A DNA stretch of 64,000 nucleotides from JADJOY01 sp016713535 [NCBI: Deltaproteobacteria bacterium] (lineage in GTDB: Bacteria; JADJOY01): the NCBI GenBank assembly GCA_016713535.1, contig JADJOY010000018.1, positions 46,149-110,148 of the forward strand, in the 5' to 3' direction. The notes beneath the pieces were generated by a model, which saw nothing but the letters and a program-made list of their open reading frames with translations, searched no databases and was not told the origin of the DNA. The position numbers and the translations under genes were made by a program. Numbering within the stretch: the stretch's first letter is position 1; each line of letters opens with the position of its first letter. Positions 1 through 7,482 of this stretch are shown here, in pieces.

Positions 1-1
1 C

Positions 2-103
2 GGCGCGCGTCCTCGGCTCGTGGGCGCGGTGGTCCTCTTCGTGGCGCTGAACGTCGTCTCGTCGGTCAGCCAGACGCTCTGGGTCTTCCGGGGCGTGGAC
101 TAG
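2..103 (+). CDS. C-terminal end of a membrane protein (partial)
   Basis: An open frame runs in from the left edge and stops at TAG 101-103. The 33 residues contain a hydrophobic stretch (LVGAVVLFVALNVV), so this is probably the last membrane segment and short tail of an integral membrane protein. The family cannot be named from this piece. The next start codon lies 3 bp downstream, which suggests the two genes form one transcription unit. Confidence 0.5.
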   Translation, partial: GARPRLVGAVVLFVALNVVSSVSQTLWVFRGVD

Positions 104-106
104 ACC

Positions 107-391
107 ATGGATCGCTTCGACCCCAGCGCCCACGCGAACTACGTGACCACCTTGCTCTTGATCGCGATCGCCCTCGAGCGCCTGGTGTCTACGCCACGCA
201 CGCACGCGGTGGCGGTGGTGGTCGGCCGGGTGCGCGCGCTGGAGCGCTGGGTGCAGGCCCGCGTGCCAGCGCTCGCCCGGGGACAAGCCCCCGCGCTACG
301 TGGACACCTCGGTTCGGAGCTCGGCGGCGTTCGTGGTGGTCGCCGCGCTCAGCCGGTGAGCGGTGCCCGGCTGCGAGCCCCTGACTCGTAG
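107..391 (+). pseudogene. small membrane protein whose 3' end runs into a REP array
   Basis: ATG 107 follows the upstream stop by 3 bp. The first ~58 residues look like real protein, with one hydrophobic segment (YVTTLLLIAIALERLV) near residues 12-27. From base 281 the frame enters repeat DNA and becomes Gly/Arg-rich noise. In another frame, just after the first palindrome, the repeat encodes a plausible hydrophobic C-terminus, VRSSAAFVVVAALSR, followed by TGA. This suggests that a palindromic element inserted near the gene's end, shifted the frame, and was then amplified with the gene tail. No family is recognised. Confidence 0.4.
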
Positions 392-1100
392 CGCGGGGGC
401 TCGTCCCCCGCGGAGCCCGAAGCGGGGGACAAGCCCCCGCGCTACGTGGACACCTCGGTTCGGAGCTCGGCGGCGTTCGTGGTGGTCGCCGCGCTCAGCC
501 GGTGAGCGGTGCCCGGCTGCGAGCCCTGCCCGACTCGGCGGGGCTTCCCGCGGAAGCGGGGACAAGCCCCCGCGCTACGTGGGCACCCCGGTTCGGAGCT
601 CGGCGGCGTTCGTGGTGGTCGCCGCCTCAGCCGGTGAGCGGTGCCCGGCTGCGAGCCCCTGACTCGTAGCGCGGGGGCTCGTCCCCCGCGGAGCCCGAAG
701 CGGGGGACAAGCCCCCGCGCTACGTGGGCACCTCGGTTCGGAGCTCGGCGGCGTTCGTGGTGGTCGCCGCGCTCAGCCGGTGAGCGGTGCCCGGCTGCGA
801 GCCCCCGACTCGTAGCGCGGGGGCTCGTCCCCGCGGAGCCGAAGCGGGGACAAGCCCCCGCGCTACGTGGACACCTCGGTTCGAGCTGGGGGTGGTGGGC
901 CGGTGAGCGGTGCCCGGCAGCGCGGGCCGCCCGGGGTCCCCGGGGGCGGGGACAAGCCCCGCGCTACGTGGACACCTCGGTTCGGGCCCGGCGCGTTCGT
1001 GGTGGTCGCCGCGCTCAGCCGGTGAGCGGTGCCCGGCTGCGAGCTCGTAGCGCGGGGGCTCGTCCCCGGGCCGAAGGGGGACGCCGGGGCCCGGGGGCTC
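281..1100. repeat. tandem REPIN array, about six units, period about 133-146 bp
   Basis: The motif GGGGACAAGCCCCCGCGCTA recurs at about 281, 427, 560, 705, 848 and 950, so spacings are 146, 133, 145, 143 and 102 bp. Each unit carries two inverted palindromes, one beginning GTAGCGCGGGGGCTCGTCCC and one ending in its reverse complement (CGCTAC). Between pairs lies a piece encoding VRSSAAFVVVAALSR-stop, a copied gene tail. The last unit is shortened and degenerate. The array ends just before the convergent hydrolase stop at 1123. Confidence 0.85.
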
Positions 1101-1122
1101 GCTTGGGGACCCGCGTGGCCCC

Positions 1123-3075
1123 TCACGCCTTCCAGGGGATCTTCCGGCTCTTCTCGAAGCGGGTCTCGCCGCCGCTCTCCACCTTCGAGGTGAGCGAGAG
1201 CTGCTCGAGCGTGAAGCGCCCGCCCGCGTGCGCCGTGACCTCGCGGCCCGGCTCGGTGAGGACCAGCGTCACCTCGACGCGCAGCTCGGGGCGGGCGTCG
1301 CGCGGGTCGGTGGCCACGCTCGCCTCGTGGCGCTCGATCATGTGGATCCGCACGTCGCCCGCGGTGGCGAAGTCGAGCTCGAGCCCGGCGCGGACGCTCA
1401 CGCGCTGGCGGACGAGGTCCTCGACGATCTCCCAGCGCGGCACCAGCGCCGGGATGCCGAACTCGAGGTGGTGCATCAGGTCGGGGGCCGCGAAGCCGTC
1501 GCGGGGTGTGAGCGCCGACTCCGGCGTCACCGGCAGCCGGATCGACGTGACGTGCTCGCCGCCGTGGCGGATCGTCACCGGCTCCGAGGCCGCGTTCGGC
1601 CAGATCCGCGGGAAGTCCGCCGTCGCGATCGAGAGCCGCAGGCGGTGGCCGGCCGCGAGGCGGTAGGCCGTGACCCACAGCGGGATCGCCACCACGAGCG
1701 GCGTATCGGTGGGCACCGGGACCTCCCGGTCGTGGCCGTCCCGGTGGGTGACGCGCAGCCAGCCCGTGGTGACGAGTGCCGACGTGCCGTCCGGCGAGAC
1801 GTCGCAGAGCTTGGCCACCAGCGTGGGGTCGGGGTCGCGGGTCTCGAGGTGCACCTCGACCACGGGCGAGCCGCAGATCGCGAGCGGCTCGGCGAGCGGC
1901 GCGCTGGTGAACGTGACCGAGCGCTGATCGTCGCGGCGCTGGTCCTGCGGGTAGTCGAGGAGCATCGGCAGCGGGCTCCACAGCCCTGCGTGGACGCCCA
2001 CCGTCGGGTCACCGGCGTGGACGGTGCGGTCGTCCCAGCTCGCGCCCGGCGCGAGGTCGCCGAGCGTCCCACCCGGAGCCGCGTGCTTGACCTCGGTGAT
2101 GGACGCGGGCGGCGGCCACGACGGGCTCGCGTGCCAGCCCTCGCGATCGCCCTGCAGGAAGAAGGACACCGCGGGCTCGCGGTCGATCCCGTTCTCGACG
2201 CCCTTGAGCCAGCGGTCGAACCAGCGCGTGAGCTCGCCCTCGAAGTCGATCGGCTCGCGGGTCGCCACGTGTGGGAGCGTGTGCAGCCACGGCCCCACGG
2301 TGAGCTTCTTCGGGCCGCCGAGCCGCGCGAACTGATCGAAGCAGTCGCGCGGGAAGATGTCGCGCCAGCCCGCGAACACGTAGGTGGGCACCTCGATCGA
2401 CTCGACGGCCACGAACGCCTGCCGCCAGTAGTCGTCGATCAGGCGGTGCTCGGTCGCCGCCACCAGATACGGCACGTGAGCCTCGAGCCGCTCGCGCCAC
2501 AGCCGCTCGCCGCGCCCGGCGTCCTCCGAGCGGATCGGCGGCAGCAGGCTCATGCTCTGCATCATCCCCATCCACGCGCCGAACATGCCGCTCATGTTGG
2601 TGCGGCCGCCGGGGAAGGCGAGGTTGGTGTACGAGTCCGTGACACCCATGATCGGCACGATCGCGCGCAGATGTGGCGGTCGCGCGGCGCCGGCCGCGAG
2701 CGAGGTGAGGCCGCCGTACGAGATCCCCCACACGCCCACGTTGCCGTCGCACCACGGCTGCGCCGCCACCCACTCGACGGTGTCGTGGAGGTCGCCCGGC
2801 ACCAGCGGGTCGAGCGAGTCGACGCTCACACCGTCGGACTGGCCGGTGCCGCGCAGATCGACGAGCAGCGCGTGGTAGCCGTTCGCCGCGAGCTGCTTGA
2901 AGCAGCCGTGGCACTGCGCCCCGATGAGCCCGTCCTTGTGGTACGGGTAGAAGCTCAACACGGCAGGCTTGCGGCCCTCGGCGCCTTGGCCCGGCGACCG
3001 GAACAGATTGGCGGCCAGGCGCGCGCCGTCGCGCATCGGGATCAGAACGTTCCGCTCGATGGTGATCTCGCTCAT
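1123..3075 (-). CDS. CocE/NonD family alpha/beta hydrolase (X-Pro dipeptidyl-peptidase S15-like)
   Basis: A 650-residue serine hydrolase of the CocE/NonD family, whose members cleave esters or acyl-peptide bonds. The N-terminal catalytic domain carries the nucleophile motif GISYGG with Ser near residue 119. Further on is a GPWLH motif, where the family usually has its catalytic His. The C-terminal third matches the family's beta-rich X-Pro DPP C-terminal domain (around CDVSPDGTSALVTTG). There is no signal peptide, so it is probably cytoplasmic. The start at 3075 gives the typical MSEITIERNVLIPMRDG opening; the frame stays open upstream but reads as noise. The substrate cannot be deduced. It is transcribed divergently from the gene at 3286, across a repeat element also found near 30.9 kb. 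Confidence 0.88.
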   Translation of the reverse strand: MSEITIERNVLIPMRDGARLAANLFRSPGQGAEGRKPAVLSFYPYHKDGLIGAQCHGCFKQLAANGYHALLVDLRGTGQSDGVSVDSLDPLVPGDLHDTVEWVAAQPWCDGNVGVWGISYGGLTSLAAGAARPPHLRAIVPIMGVTDSYTNLAFPGGRTNMSGMFGAWMGMMQSMSLLPPIRSEDAGRGERLWRERLEAHVPYLVAATEHRLIDDYWRQAFVAVESIEVPTYVFAGWRDIFPRDCFDQFARLGGPKKLTVGPWLHTLPHVATREPIDFEGELTRWFDRWLKGVENGIDREPAVSFFLQGDREGWHASPSWPPPASITEVKHAAPGGTLGDLAPGASWDDRTVHAGDPTVGVHAGLWSPLPMLLDYPQDQRRDDQRSVTFTSAPLAEPLAICGSPVVEVHLETRDPDPTLVAKLCDVSPDGTSALVTTGWLRVTHRDGHDREVPVPTDTPLVVAIPLWVTAYRLAAGHRLRLSIATADFPRIWPNAASEPVTIRHGGEHVTSIRLPVTPESALTPRDGFAAPDLMHHLEFGIPALVPRWEIVEDLVRQRVSVRAGLELDFATAGDVRIHMIERHEASVATDPRDARPELRVEVTLVLTEPGREVTAHAGGRFTLEQLSLTSKVESGGETRFEKSRKIPWKA

Positions 3076-3130
3076 GGGCGGAAGGATGGTGCCGCCGCAG
3101 CGCGGTGTCATCCGGCCTCCTTCTCCGCCC

Positions 3131-3266
3131 ATATGCAACGTCACGATTCGTAGCGACCGGTCTCGGCGTCCCATCGGCTTCGGCGGCGACGAAGCAGGGG
3201 CCAAAGGCCCCGTGCCCTCCAGCCCGTTCGGCGCAAGGGCGATCCAAATCGTGGTGGCCCATTTAG
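3131..3266. repeat. 136-bp divergent-promoter repeat, copy 1
   Basis: This segment, from ATATGCAACGTCACGATTCG to GGTGGCCCATTTAG, recurs at 30871-30991. The copies are nearly identical except for the central hairpin. Here the GGAG-headed palindrome (minus strand) has a GGGGCC/GGCCCC stem; in the other copy it has a GGCGGCG/CGCCGCC stem and is 15 bp shorter. It sits between two divergent genes and ends exactly 19 bases before ATG 3286, the same distance as in copy 2. Confidence 0.85.
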
Positions 3267-3285
3267 ACTCGCGTGAGGCCGGCTC

Positions 3286-4050
3286 ATGTACATCGTCGCG
3301 ATCCGTGATCCCGTCTGCCACGCGACCGATGCGGCGCAGGCTCTGGCCGAAGCGCTCGGCGTCACGCTCCTGGAAGCTCGCGGCCGGCTTCACGGCGAGG
3401 GCGCGCGGGTGGTCGCGGTGGCGCAGAGCGAGGCCAAGGCCAGCGCGCTCGCGGCGGCGGTCGCGGCGCGCGGCTTCGGGCCGTTCGTCGTCAGCGACGC
3501 CGAGCGCAAGCATGACGAGCGCGAGACGGTGCCGGTGGATGGGTTCACCTTTCACCCTCTCTCGTTCGAGGCGCGGACGCGCCGCCACGGCGCGATCGGC
3601 TTGCCCTACCACGCCATCAGGCTGCTCGTGCTCGGGCTGCGCATCGTGCGTACCGCGACCACGGAGGTCGAGCCGCATCGCGCCGTGAGCCTCGGCCACG
3701 CGCTCGCCATCGGCGGCCGCGCGCTCACGCGTCGCCTCGAGACCGAGACCTCGCGCGTCGAGGAGCAGCGCACCCGGTTCCTCAGGGTGTTCTCGCTGGG
3801 GCGGCAGCCACTCGATCTGGCCGAGGATGGGCTCGACTTCGTGGCGCTCGGCGACGCCATGTTGCCCACGCGCGCGGCCAACTTCCTGTGGCTGGTGCGG
3901 CAGCTCCGCGACCGCGCCGGGAACGCCGTGTTCGACGAGCGCCTCGTGACCCGTCCCGGCCAGATCCAGGTGCTGAGCGAGCGGTTGCCGCCGGCCAAGT
4001 ACCTCGAGACCGCGGTGTCGCTCCTCGCCCGCGCCCGAGGCGCGCGATGA
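3286..4050 (+). CDS. hypothetical protein, 254 aa
   Basis: An intact frame that I do not recognise. The N-terminal ~80 residues (RDPVCHATDAAQALAEALGV and following) suggest a small alpha/beta domain resembling sequences that handle bacteriocin- or ribosome-type repeats, but no motif is decisive. A central hydrophobic helix (YHAIRLLVLGLRIVRTAT) and later charged segments are visible. There is no signal peptide. The stop TGA 4048-4050 overlaps the next ATG at 4047 (ATGA), so the two genes are probably co-translated. It is preceded by the 136-bp repeat that also precedes the radical SAM gene at 31011. Confidence 0.65.
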   Translation: MYIVAIRDPVCHATDAAQALAEALGVTLLEARGRLHGEGARVVAVAQSEAKASALAAAVAARGFGPFVVSDAERKHDERETVPVDGFTFHPLSFEARTRRHGAIGLPYHAIRLLVLGLRIVRTATTEVEPHRAVSLGHALAIGGRALTRRLETETSRVEEQRTRFLRVFSLGRQPLDLAEDGLDFVALGDAMLPTRAANFLWLVRQLRDRAGNAVFDERLVTRPGQIQVLSERLPPAKYLETAVSLLARARGAR

Positions 4051-4976
4051 TCCCGCTCCAGTTCTTCGCCCTCGAAGAAGATCTCGTCCAGCTCTTCGAG
4101 TACCTGCTCGACCGTGAAGGGATGGTGGCGATCGAGCGGAATTCCGAGATCGGTCAAACGGCTCGATCGTTCTCCACCGCGGCGGAGCTGGCCCGGGCCT
4201 ATTCACTCGGCTTCGACGCGGACGGGTCGTCCTTCGCGGTCCTGGTCGCCGTCTGGTCCCGCCGGGTTCGTCCTCGACCCACACCGGAGCGAGTCCAGCT
4301 CTCACGCGCGGGCGGCGGCTGGCGGGAGACTGTCCGCGGCGCGGGCTTGTTCTCGTTCGACCTGGGTGGGCTCGGACCGCGGGGGATCAGCCACTCCACC
4401 TTCCAGGTCGACTCGCCGTCGTCGGGCTCGGACGCGGGCGACCTCGCTGGCGTCCGTGTGAACTGGGCGATCCACGATCGCCTCGCCAAGGCGATCCGTT
4501 CGTACCTCCGCGGCGAGTGGTGCGCCGGTCACTTCGGTGACCTCGCCGTGGGCCGGAGCGCGTACGAGGACTTCACGGAGGCTCGAACCGCCGGCGCGGC
4601 GCTCAGCCTGAGGTCGTGGGCACGAGTGATCGCACGGCGGCCGCATGCGCCGCGCCTCACGCTTGCGTCAGCTCAGCCGGATGGAGTGGTCACAGGCCGA
4701 CCCAGAGCCGCCCGGAGGGTGAGCGGGACGCTCGCGATCGGATCCCCAGCCGTTCGATCCGCGACGGGACAGCTCGGTTTATCGGGCGCGAATCCGTGGC
4801 GCCGCAACGTTGGCGCCCGGCACCCCGCCGGAGGGCACGCGTCGCGTGCCGCCGAACCCGCGGATCCCGGTACGAACCCGATCGATCCTACGAGCGCCCG
4901 GTCCGCGGCCGCGACGGAGCGCGGCCCTCCAGCCGCTCGTAGCACGGACGCCGTTGGGGCGGCGGGGTCGTCGTAG
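4047..4976 (+). CDS. hypothetical protein with C-terminus overrun by REP elements
   Basis: It starts at ATG 4047, overlapping the upstream stop, and opens MIPLQFFALEEDLVQLFEYL. Residues 1 to ~200 have normal composition (acidic helices, then FSFDLGGLGPRGISHSTFQV). The last ~90 residues are Pro/Arg/Ala-rich and coincide with REP palindromes at 4830, 4907 and 4973, so the true end is probably nearer 4700 or has been replaced by repeats. No family is recognised; coupling to the gene at 3286 suggests a shared role. Confidence 0.55.
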   Translation: MIPLQFFALEEDLVQLFEYLLDREGMVAIERNSEIGQTARSFSTAAELARAYSLGFDADGSSFAVLVAVWSRRVRPRPTPERVQLSRAGGGWRETVRGAGLFSFDLGGLGPRGISHSTFQVDSPSSGSDAGDLAGVRVNWAIHDRLAKAIRSYLRGEWCAGHFGDLAVGRSAYEDFTEARTAGAALSLRSWARVIARRPHAPRLTLASAQPDGVVTGRPRAARRVSGTLAIGSPAVRSATGQLGLSGANPWRRNVGARHPAGGHASRAAEPADPGTNPIDPTSARSAAATERGPPAARSTDAVGAAGSS

Positions 4977-5000
4977 GGCGGGGGCCTCCGCGCCCCCGCC
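4830..5000. repeat. three REP palindromes in a row
   Basis: GGAG-headed GGGCACGCG/CGCGTGCC type at 4830-4850; a reverse GGAG element (GGCCGCG stem, CGGAG loop) at 4907-4930; and a GTAG-headed GGCGGGGGC/GCCCCCGCC element at 4973-5000. The first two lie inside the open tail of the preceding gene. Confidence 0.75.
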
Positions 5001-5019
5001 TCACGAGCGGCTGATCCCG

Positions 5020-5170
5020 CTGATTTTGGGTCAGGATGCGCAGAAAACGCCGCAGTTTGCGCAGATATCGTCATCGACGGAAAGCAGATTGTCGCAAAAT
5101 AAAATGGCGAAAAGAGTGAAATTTGGCTGGCGAACTGTATTGAAAATCACTGGCAGACTGTGAAATATCG
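5020..5170. other. low-G+C island between convergent genes
   Basis: About 150 bp with runs such as GTCGCAAAATAAAATGGCGA, clearly poorer in G+C than anything around it. It contains one possible micro-ORF, ATG 5104 to TGA 5163 (MAKRVKFGWRTVLKITGRL), without a convincing ribosome binding site. There is no clear terminator. It may be foreign DNA or a structured 3' region. Confidence 0.5.
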
Positions 5171-5191
5171 CCCACGCCGCCGCGGTGCCTC

Positions 5192-6241
5192 TCAGATCGT
5201 GGTGTCGCCCTTGCGCGCGGGCTCGGCGTCGCCGGCGCGCTCCTCGAAGGTCGGCTTGCCGCTCTTGCACGCCTCGAACTTCTCGCGGGTCTTCCACACC
5301 CCGAGATCCGGCTCGCCGAACCTGGCGATCACCTCCGCGGCGGTCTTCACGTCATTCGCCTCGCACGCGTAGTAGGCGAAGGCGTTGCGGTTCCAGTCGT
5401 CGGGGAAGGTCCGCTCCATGTCGCGGAAGCCCTGGCGCATCTTGGGCCAGTCGACCTCGCCGTCGCGCAGTCCCTCGGTGCCGATGCTCTGCAGCGTGGC
5501 CCAGTAGATGCGCGCGTAGAGCTCGTAGCCCAGGCGGTCCTTGGTGCGCGCGACCGACTGGTCCACGAACCGGGCGAGCGCCTTCGGATCGCCCGTCCAG
5601 CGCGGCAGCATGTAGTTCGCCTTGTCGAAGTAGTGGCCGAGGAAGTCGGGCTCCTTCGTGACCGCCTCCTCGAAGAGCGCGTCGTAGCGCTCGACGTCCC
5701 AGCCTTCACCCTTCGCGACGCCGAGCATGACGTAGTACCAGATGGGGTCGCGGGTCGCGAAGGCGCGGCACTTCTCGAGCACCTCTCGTGCGGTGGTGAG
5801 GCGCTCGCCGAAGAGCTTCCAGCCTTGCTCGGTGACCGTGTTCGCGAAGCCGCCACCGCGCGCCTTCCACGCGTAGTGGAACCAGTAGTCGGCGAGCGCG
5901 ATGTGCGCCGCAGGCGAGCTCGGCGAGCTCTTCACCCACTGCTCGTGCAGCGCCAGCGAGCGCGCCCACTGGCCCTCGTCGGAGCGGCGGGCGGGGACGG
6001 TTCCGTCGTAGACCGCGCCGATCTTCCAGCGCCCGTCGCTGGTGCGAGCGCGGGTGGTGCGAAGCCGCTCGGCCTCGGCGTCGAGCTCGGCGAACTCGCT
6101 GGAAGGAAGTGCGCCTGGGCGCGCGCGATGACCTGATCGAGCTCGAGCGCTGCGCTCTGGGCCGCCGTGCCCTTGCCCGCTGAGCCCGCCGCCATCACCA
6201 GGGGTCGCGAACGCGACCACCGCGACTCGTCTCGCTTTCAT
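5192..6241 (-). CDS. secreted DUF4034-like protein, N-terminus frameshifted
   Basis: About 350 residues. The body (FAELDAEAERLRTTRARTSD, then helical repeats with WYYVMLGVAKGEGW) resembles DUF4034 proteins, alpha-helical proteins of unknown function often annotated as exported. The open frame reads MKARRVAVVAFATP and then turns to Gly/Arg noise. A second frame supplies a better continuation (LVMAAGSAGKGTAAQSAALE then LDQVIARAQAHFLPASS), after which the first frame resumes. Two compensating indels near 6195 and 6100 would restore a signal peptide. The gene ends in DTTI at 5192 and converges on the AT-rich island. Confidence 0.6.
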   Translation of the reverse strand: MKARRVAVVAFATPGDGGGLSGQGHGGPERSARARSGHRARPGALPSSEFAELDAEAERLRTTRARTSDGRWKIGAVYDGTVPARRSDEGQWARSLALHEQWVKSSPSSPAAHIALADYWFHYAWKARGGGFANTVTEQGWKLFGERLTTAREVLEKCRAFATRDPIWYYVMLGVAKGEGWDVERYDALFEEAVTKEPDFLGHYFDKANYMLPRWTGDPKALARFVDQSVARTKDRLGYELYARIYWATLQSIGTEGLRDGEVDWPKMRQGFRDMERTFPDDWNRNAFAYYACEANDVKTAAEVIARFGEPDLGVWKTREKFEACKSGKPTFEERAGDAEPARKGDTTI

Positions 6242-6274
6242 GTCGTCCTCGCGAGCCCCGCGTCTCGGCGCGGC

Positions 6275-7468
6275 TCAGAACGTGATCGTCTGCGCGTAGA
6301 TGTAGGTGGGGGCGAGCTGGCCCTGGAGCCAGTTCACGTCGGGGCCGTCGACCGGGCTCGAGTAGTTGTAGAGGCGGAAGCTCTTCTTCCCGCGCGGGAC
6401 GACGCTCGGGAAGCAGGTGTCGCCCTTCGACGGCAGGTCCTCGAGGAAGCTCACGGTGAGTGCCTCGCCATCGACGCTCCACACCGAGCAGCGCTTGGGG
6501 TGGAACCAGTAGTCGAGCTCGTAGGTCGCCCACTTCAGGATCGCGAGCGGCAGGTCGTCGCGTCCGAGGTCGTAGTTCCCGGTCTCGGTGAGGTTGCGGC
6601 GGCCGATCAGGTAGAGCTCGTCGCCCACCCGGAAGAGGAGCGGCGAGTCGTACTTCTTGGGATCGGTGGCGCAGGTCCAGTCGGTGATGTCGGCGGCGGG
6701 CGCGCGGCAGATCTTCGAGCCGTAGCCGTCGGCGTCGCCTTCCTCGTTCCGCACCACCGCGTAGAGGTTCCCGGCGCGGTCGAACTCGATCGTGGTCTCG
6801 GAGGTGCCGCCCTCGAGCACCACGGGCTTCGCCGCATCGAAGGGCCGCCAGGTGAGCCCGTCGCTGGTGGTGAGCAGCCACACGTGGATCGGCTCGCCCG
6901 AGCCGTTGTAGATCGCGTCGCCGCCCGTGTAGCCGACCATCAGCGGCACGCCGTCGTGGATCTTGGTGCGCCACGGGATGAACGTGTCCTCGAAGGTCCG
7001 CACCGGCTCGCTCCACTGGCCGGGTGCGGTGCGCTGGCTCACGTACATGCCGCCTGGCACGAACGTGAGCGGGTTCTGGCCGAGCTCGGCGAAGTAGAGG
7101 AAGAGCTGGCCGTTCCACGACAGAAAGCGTGGCTCGCGCAGGTCGGTGCCGAGCTGGAACGTGGCCTCGAAGTCCCACGTGATCTCGTCGGTGGTGCTGA
7201 GCACGTAGAGGGTCGTCTTCTCCGAGGCGAAGTGAGTCGGCGCGGTGCGGAACGCGAGGAAGAGGCGCCCGTCGTGGTCGACGATGTCGAGGTTGTTGTT
7301 CGAGGGCTGATCGGCCACCTGAGGCGGCAGCCCGCTGCTCGGCACCACCTGCGTGAGCTCGCCGAGCGTCGGCACCACCGGCCCGCTCGCGTCGTCGCTG
7401 CCGCCGCAGGCCGAGACGACCAGCGCGAGCGCGGCGCCCCAGCGCAGCGTGGATCCGTGGACGCGCAT
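6275..7468 (-). CDS. lipoprotein with predicted beta-propeller (sialidase/GH43-like fold)
   Basis: A 397-residue exported lipoprotein. The N-terminus MRVHGSTLRWGAALALVVSA is followed by CGG, a clear lipobox with the Cys near residue 21. The body shows repeated Asp-box-like blades such as YVLSTTDEITWDFEA, VSQRTAPGQWSEPVRTFED and LLTTSDGLTWRPFDA, as in sialidase-like or glycoside hydrolase 43/32-like propellers, so a carbohydrate-related role is possible but unproven. Start ATG 7466-7468 has a good Shine-Dalgarno (GGGAGGA) 6-7 bases upstream. It lies 14 bp downstream of the inferred stop of the large secreted gene and is probably in the same operon. Confidence 0.75.
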   Translation of the reverse strand: MRVHGSTLRWGAALALVVSACGGSDDASGPVVPTLGELTQVVPSSGLPPQVADQPSNNNLDIVDHDGRLFLAFRTAPTHFASEKTTLYVLSTTDEITWDFEATFQLGTDLREPRFLSWNGQLFLYFAELGQNPLTFVPGGMYVSQRTAPGQWSEPVRTFEDTFIPWRTKIHDGVPLMVGYTGGDAIYNGSGEPIHVWLLTTSDGLTWRPFDAAKPVVLEGGTSETTIEFDRAGNLYAVVRNEEGDADGYGSKICRAPAADITDWTCATDPKKYDSPLLFRVGDELYLIGRRNLTETGNYDLGRDDLPLAILKWATYELDYWFHPKRCSVWSVDGEALTVSFLEDLPSKGDTCFPSVVPRGKKSFRLYNYSSPVDGPDVNWLQGQLAPTYIYAQTITF

Positions 7469-7482
7469 CGAGGTCCTCCCTT

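Noticed and set aside
1228-3153. Plus-strand 641-codon frame opposite the CocE-like hydrolase
   Set aside because: Antisense shadow; the minus strand has all catalytic motifs.
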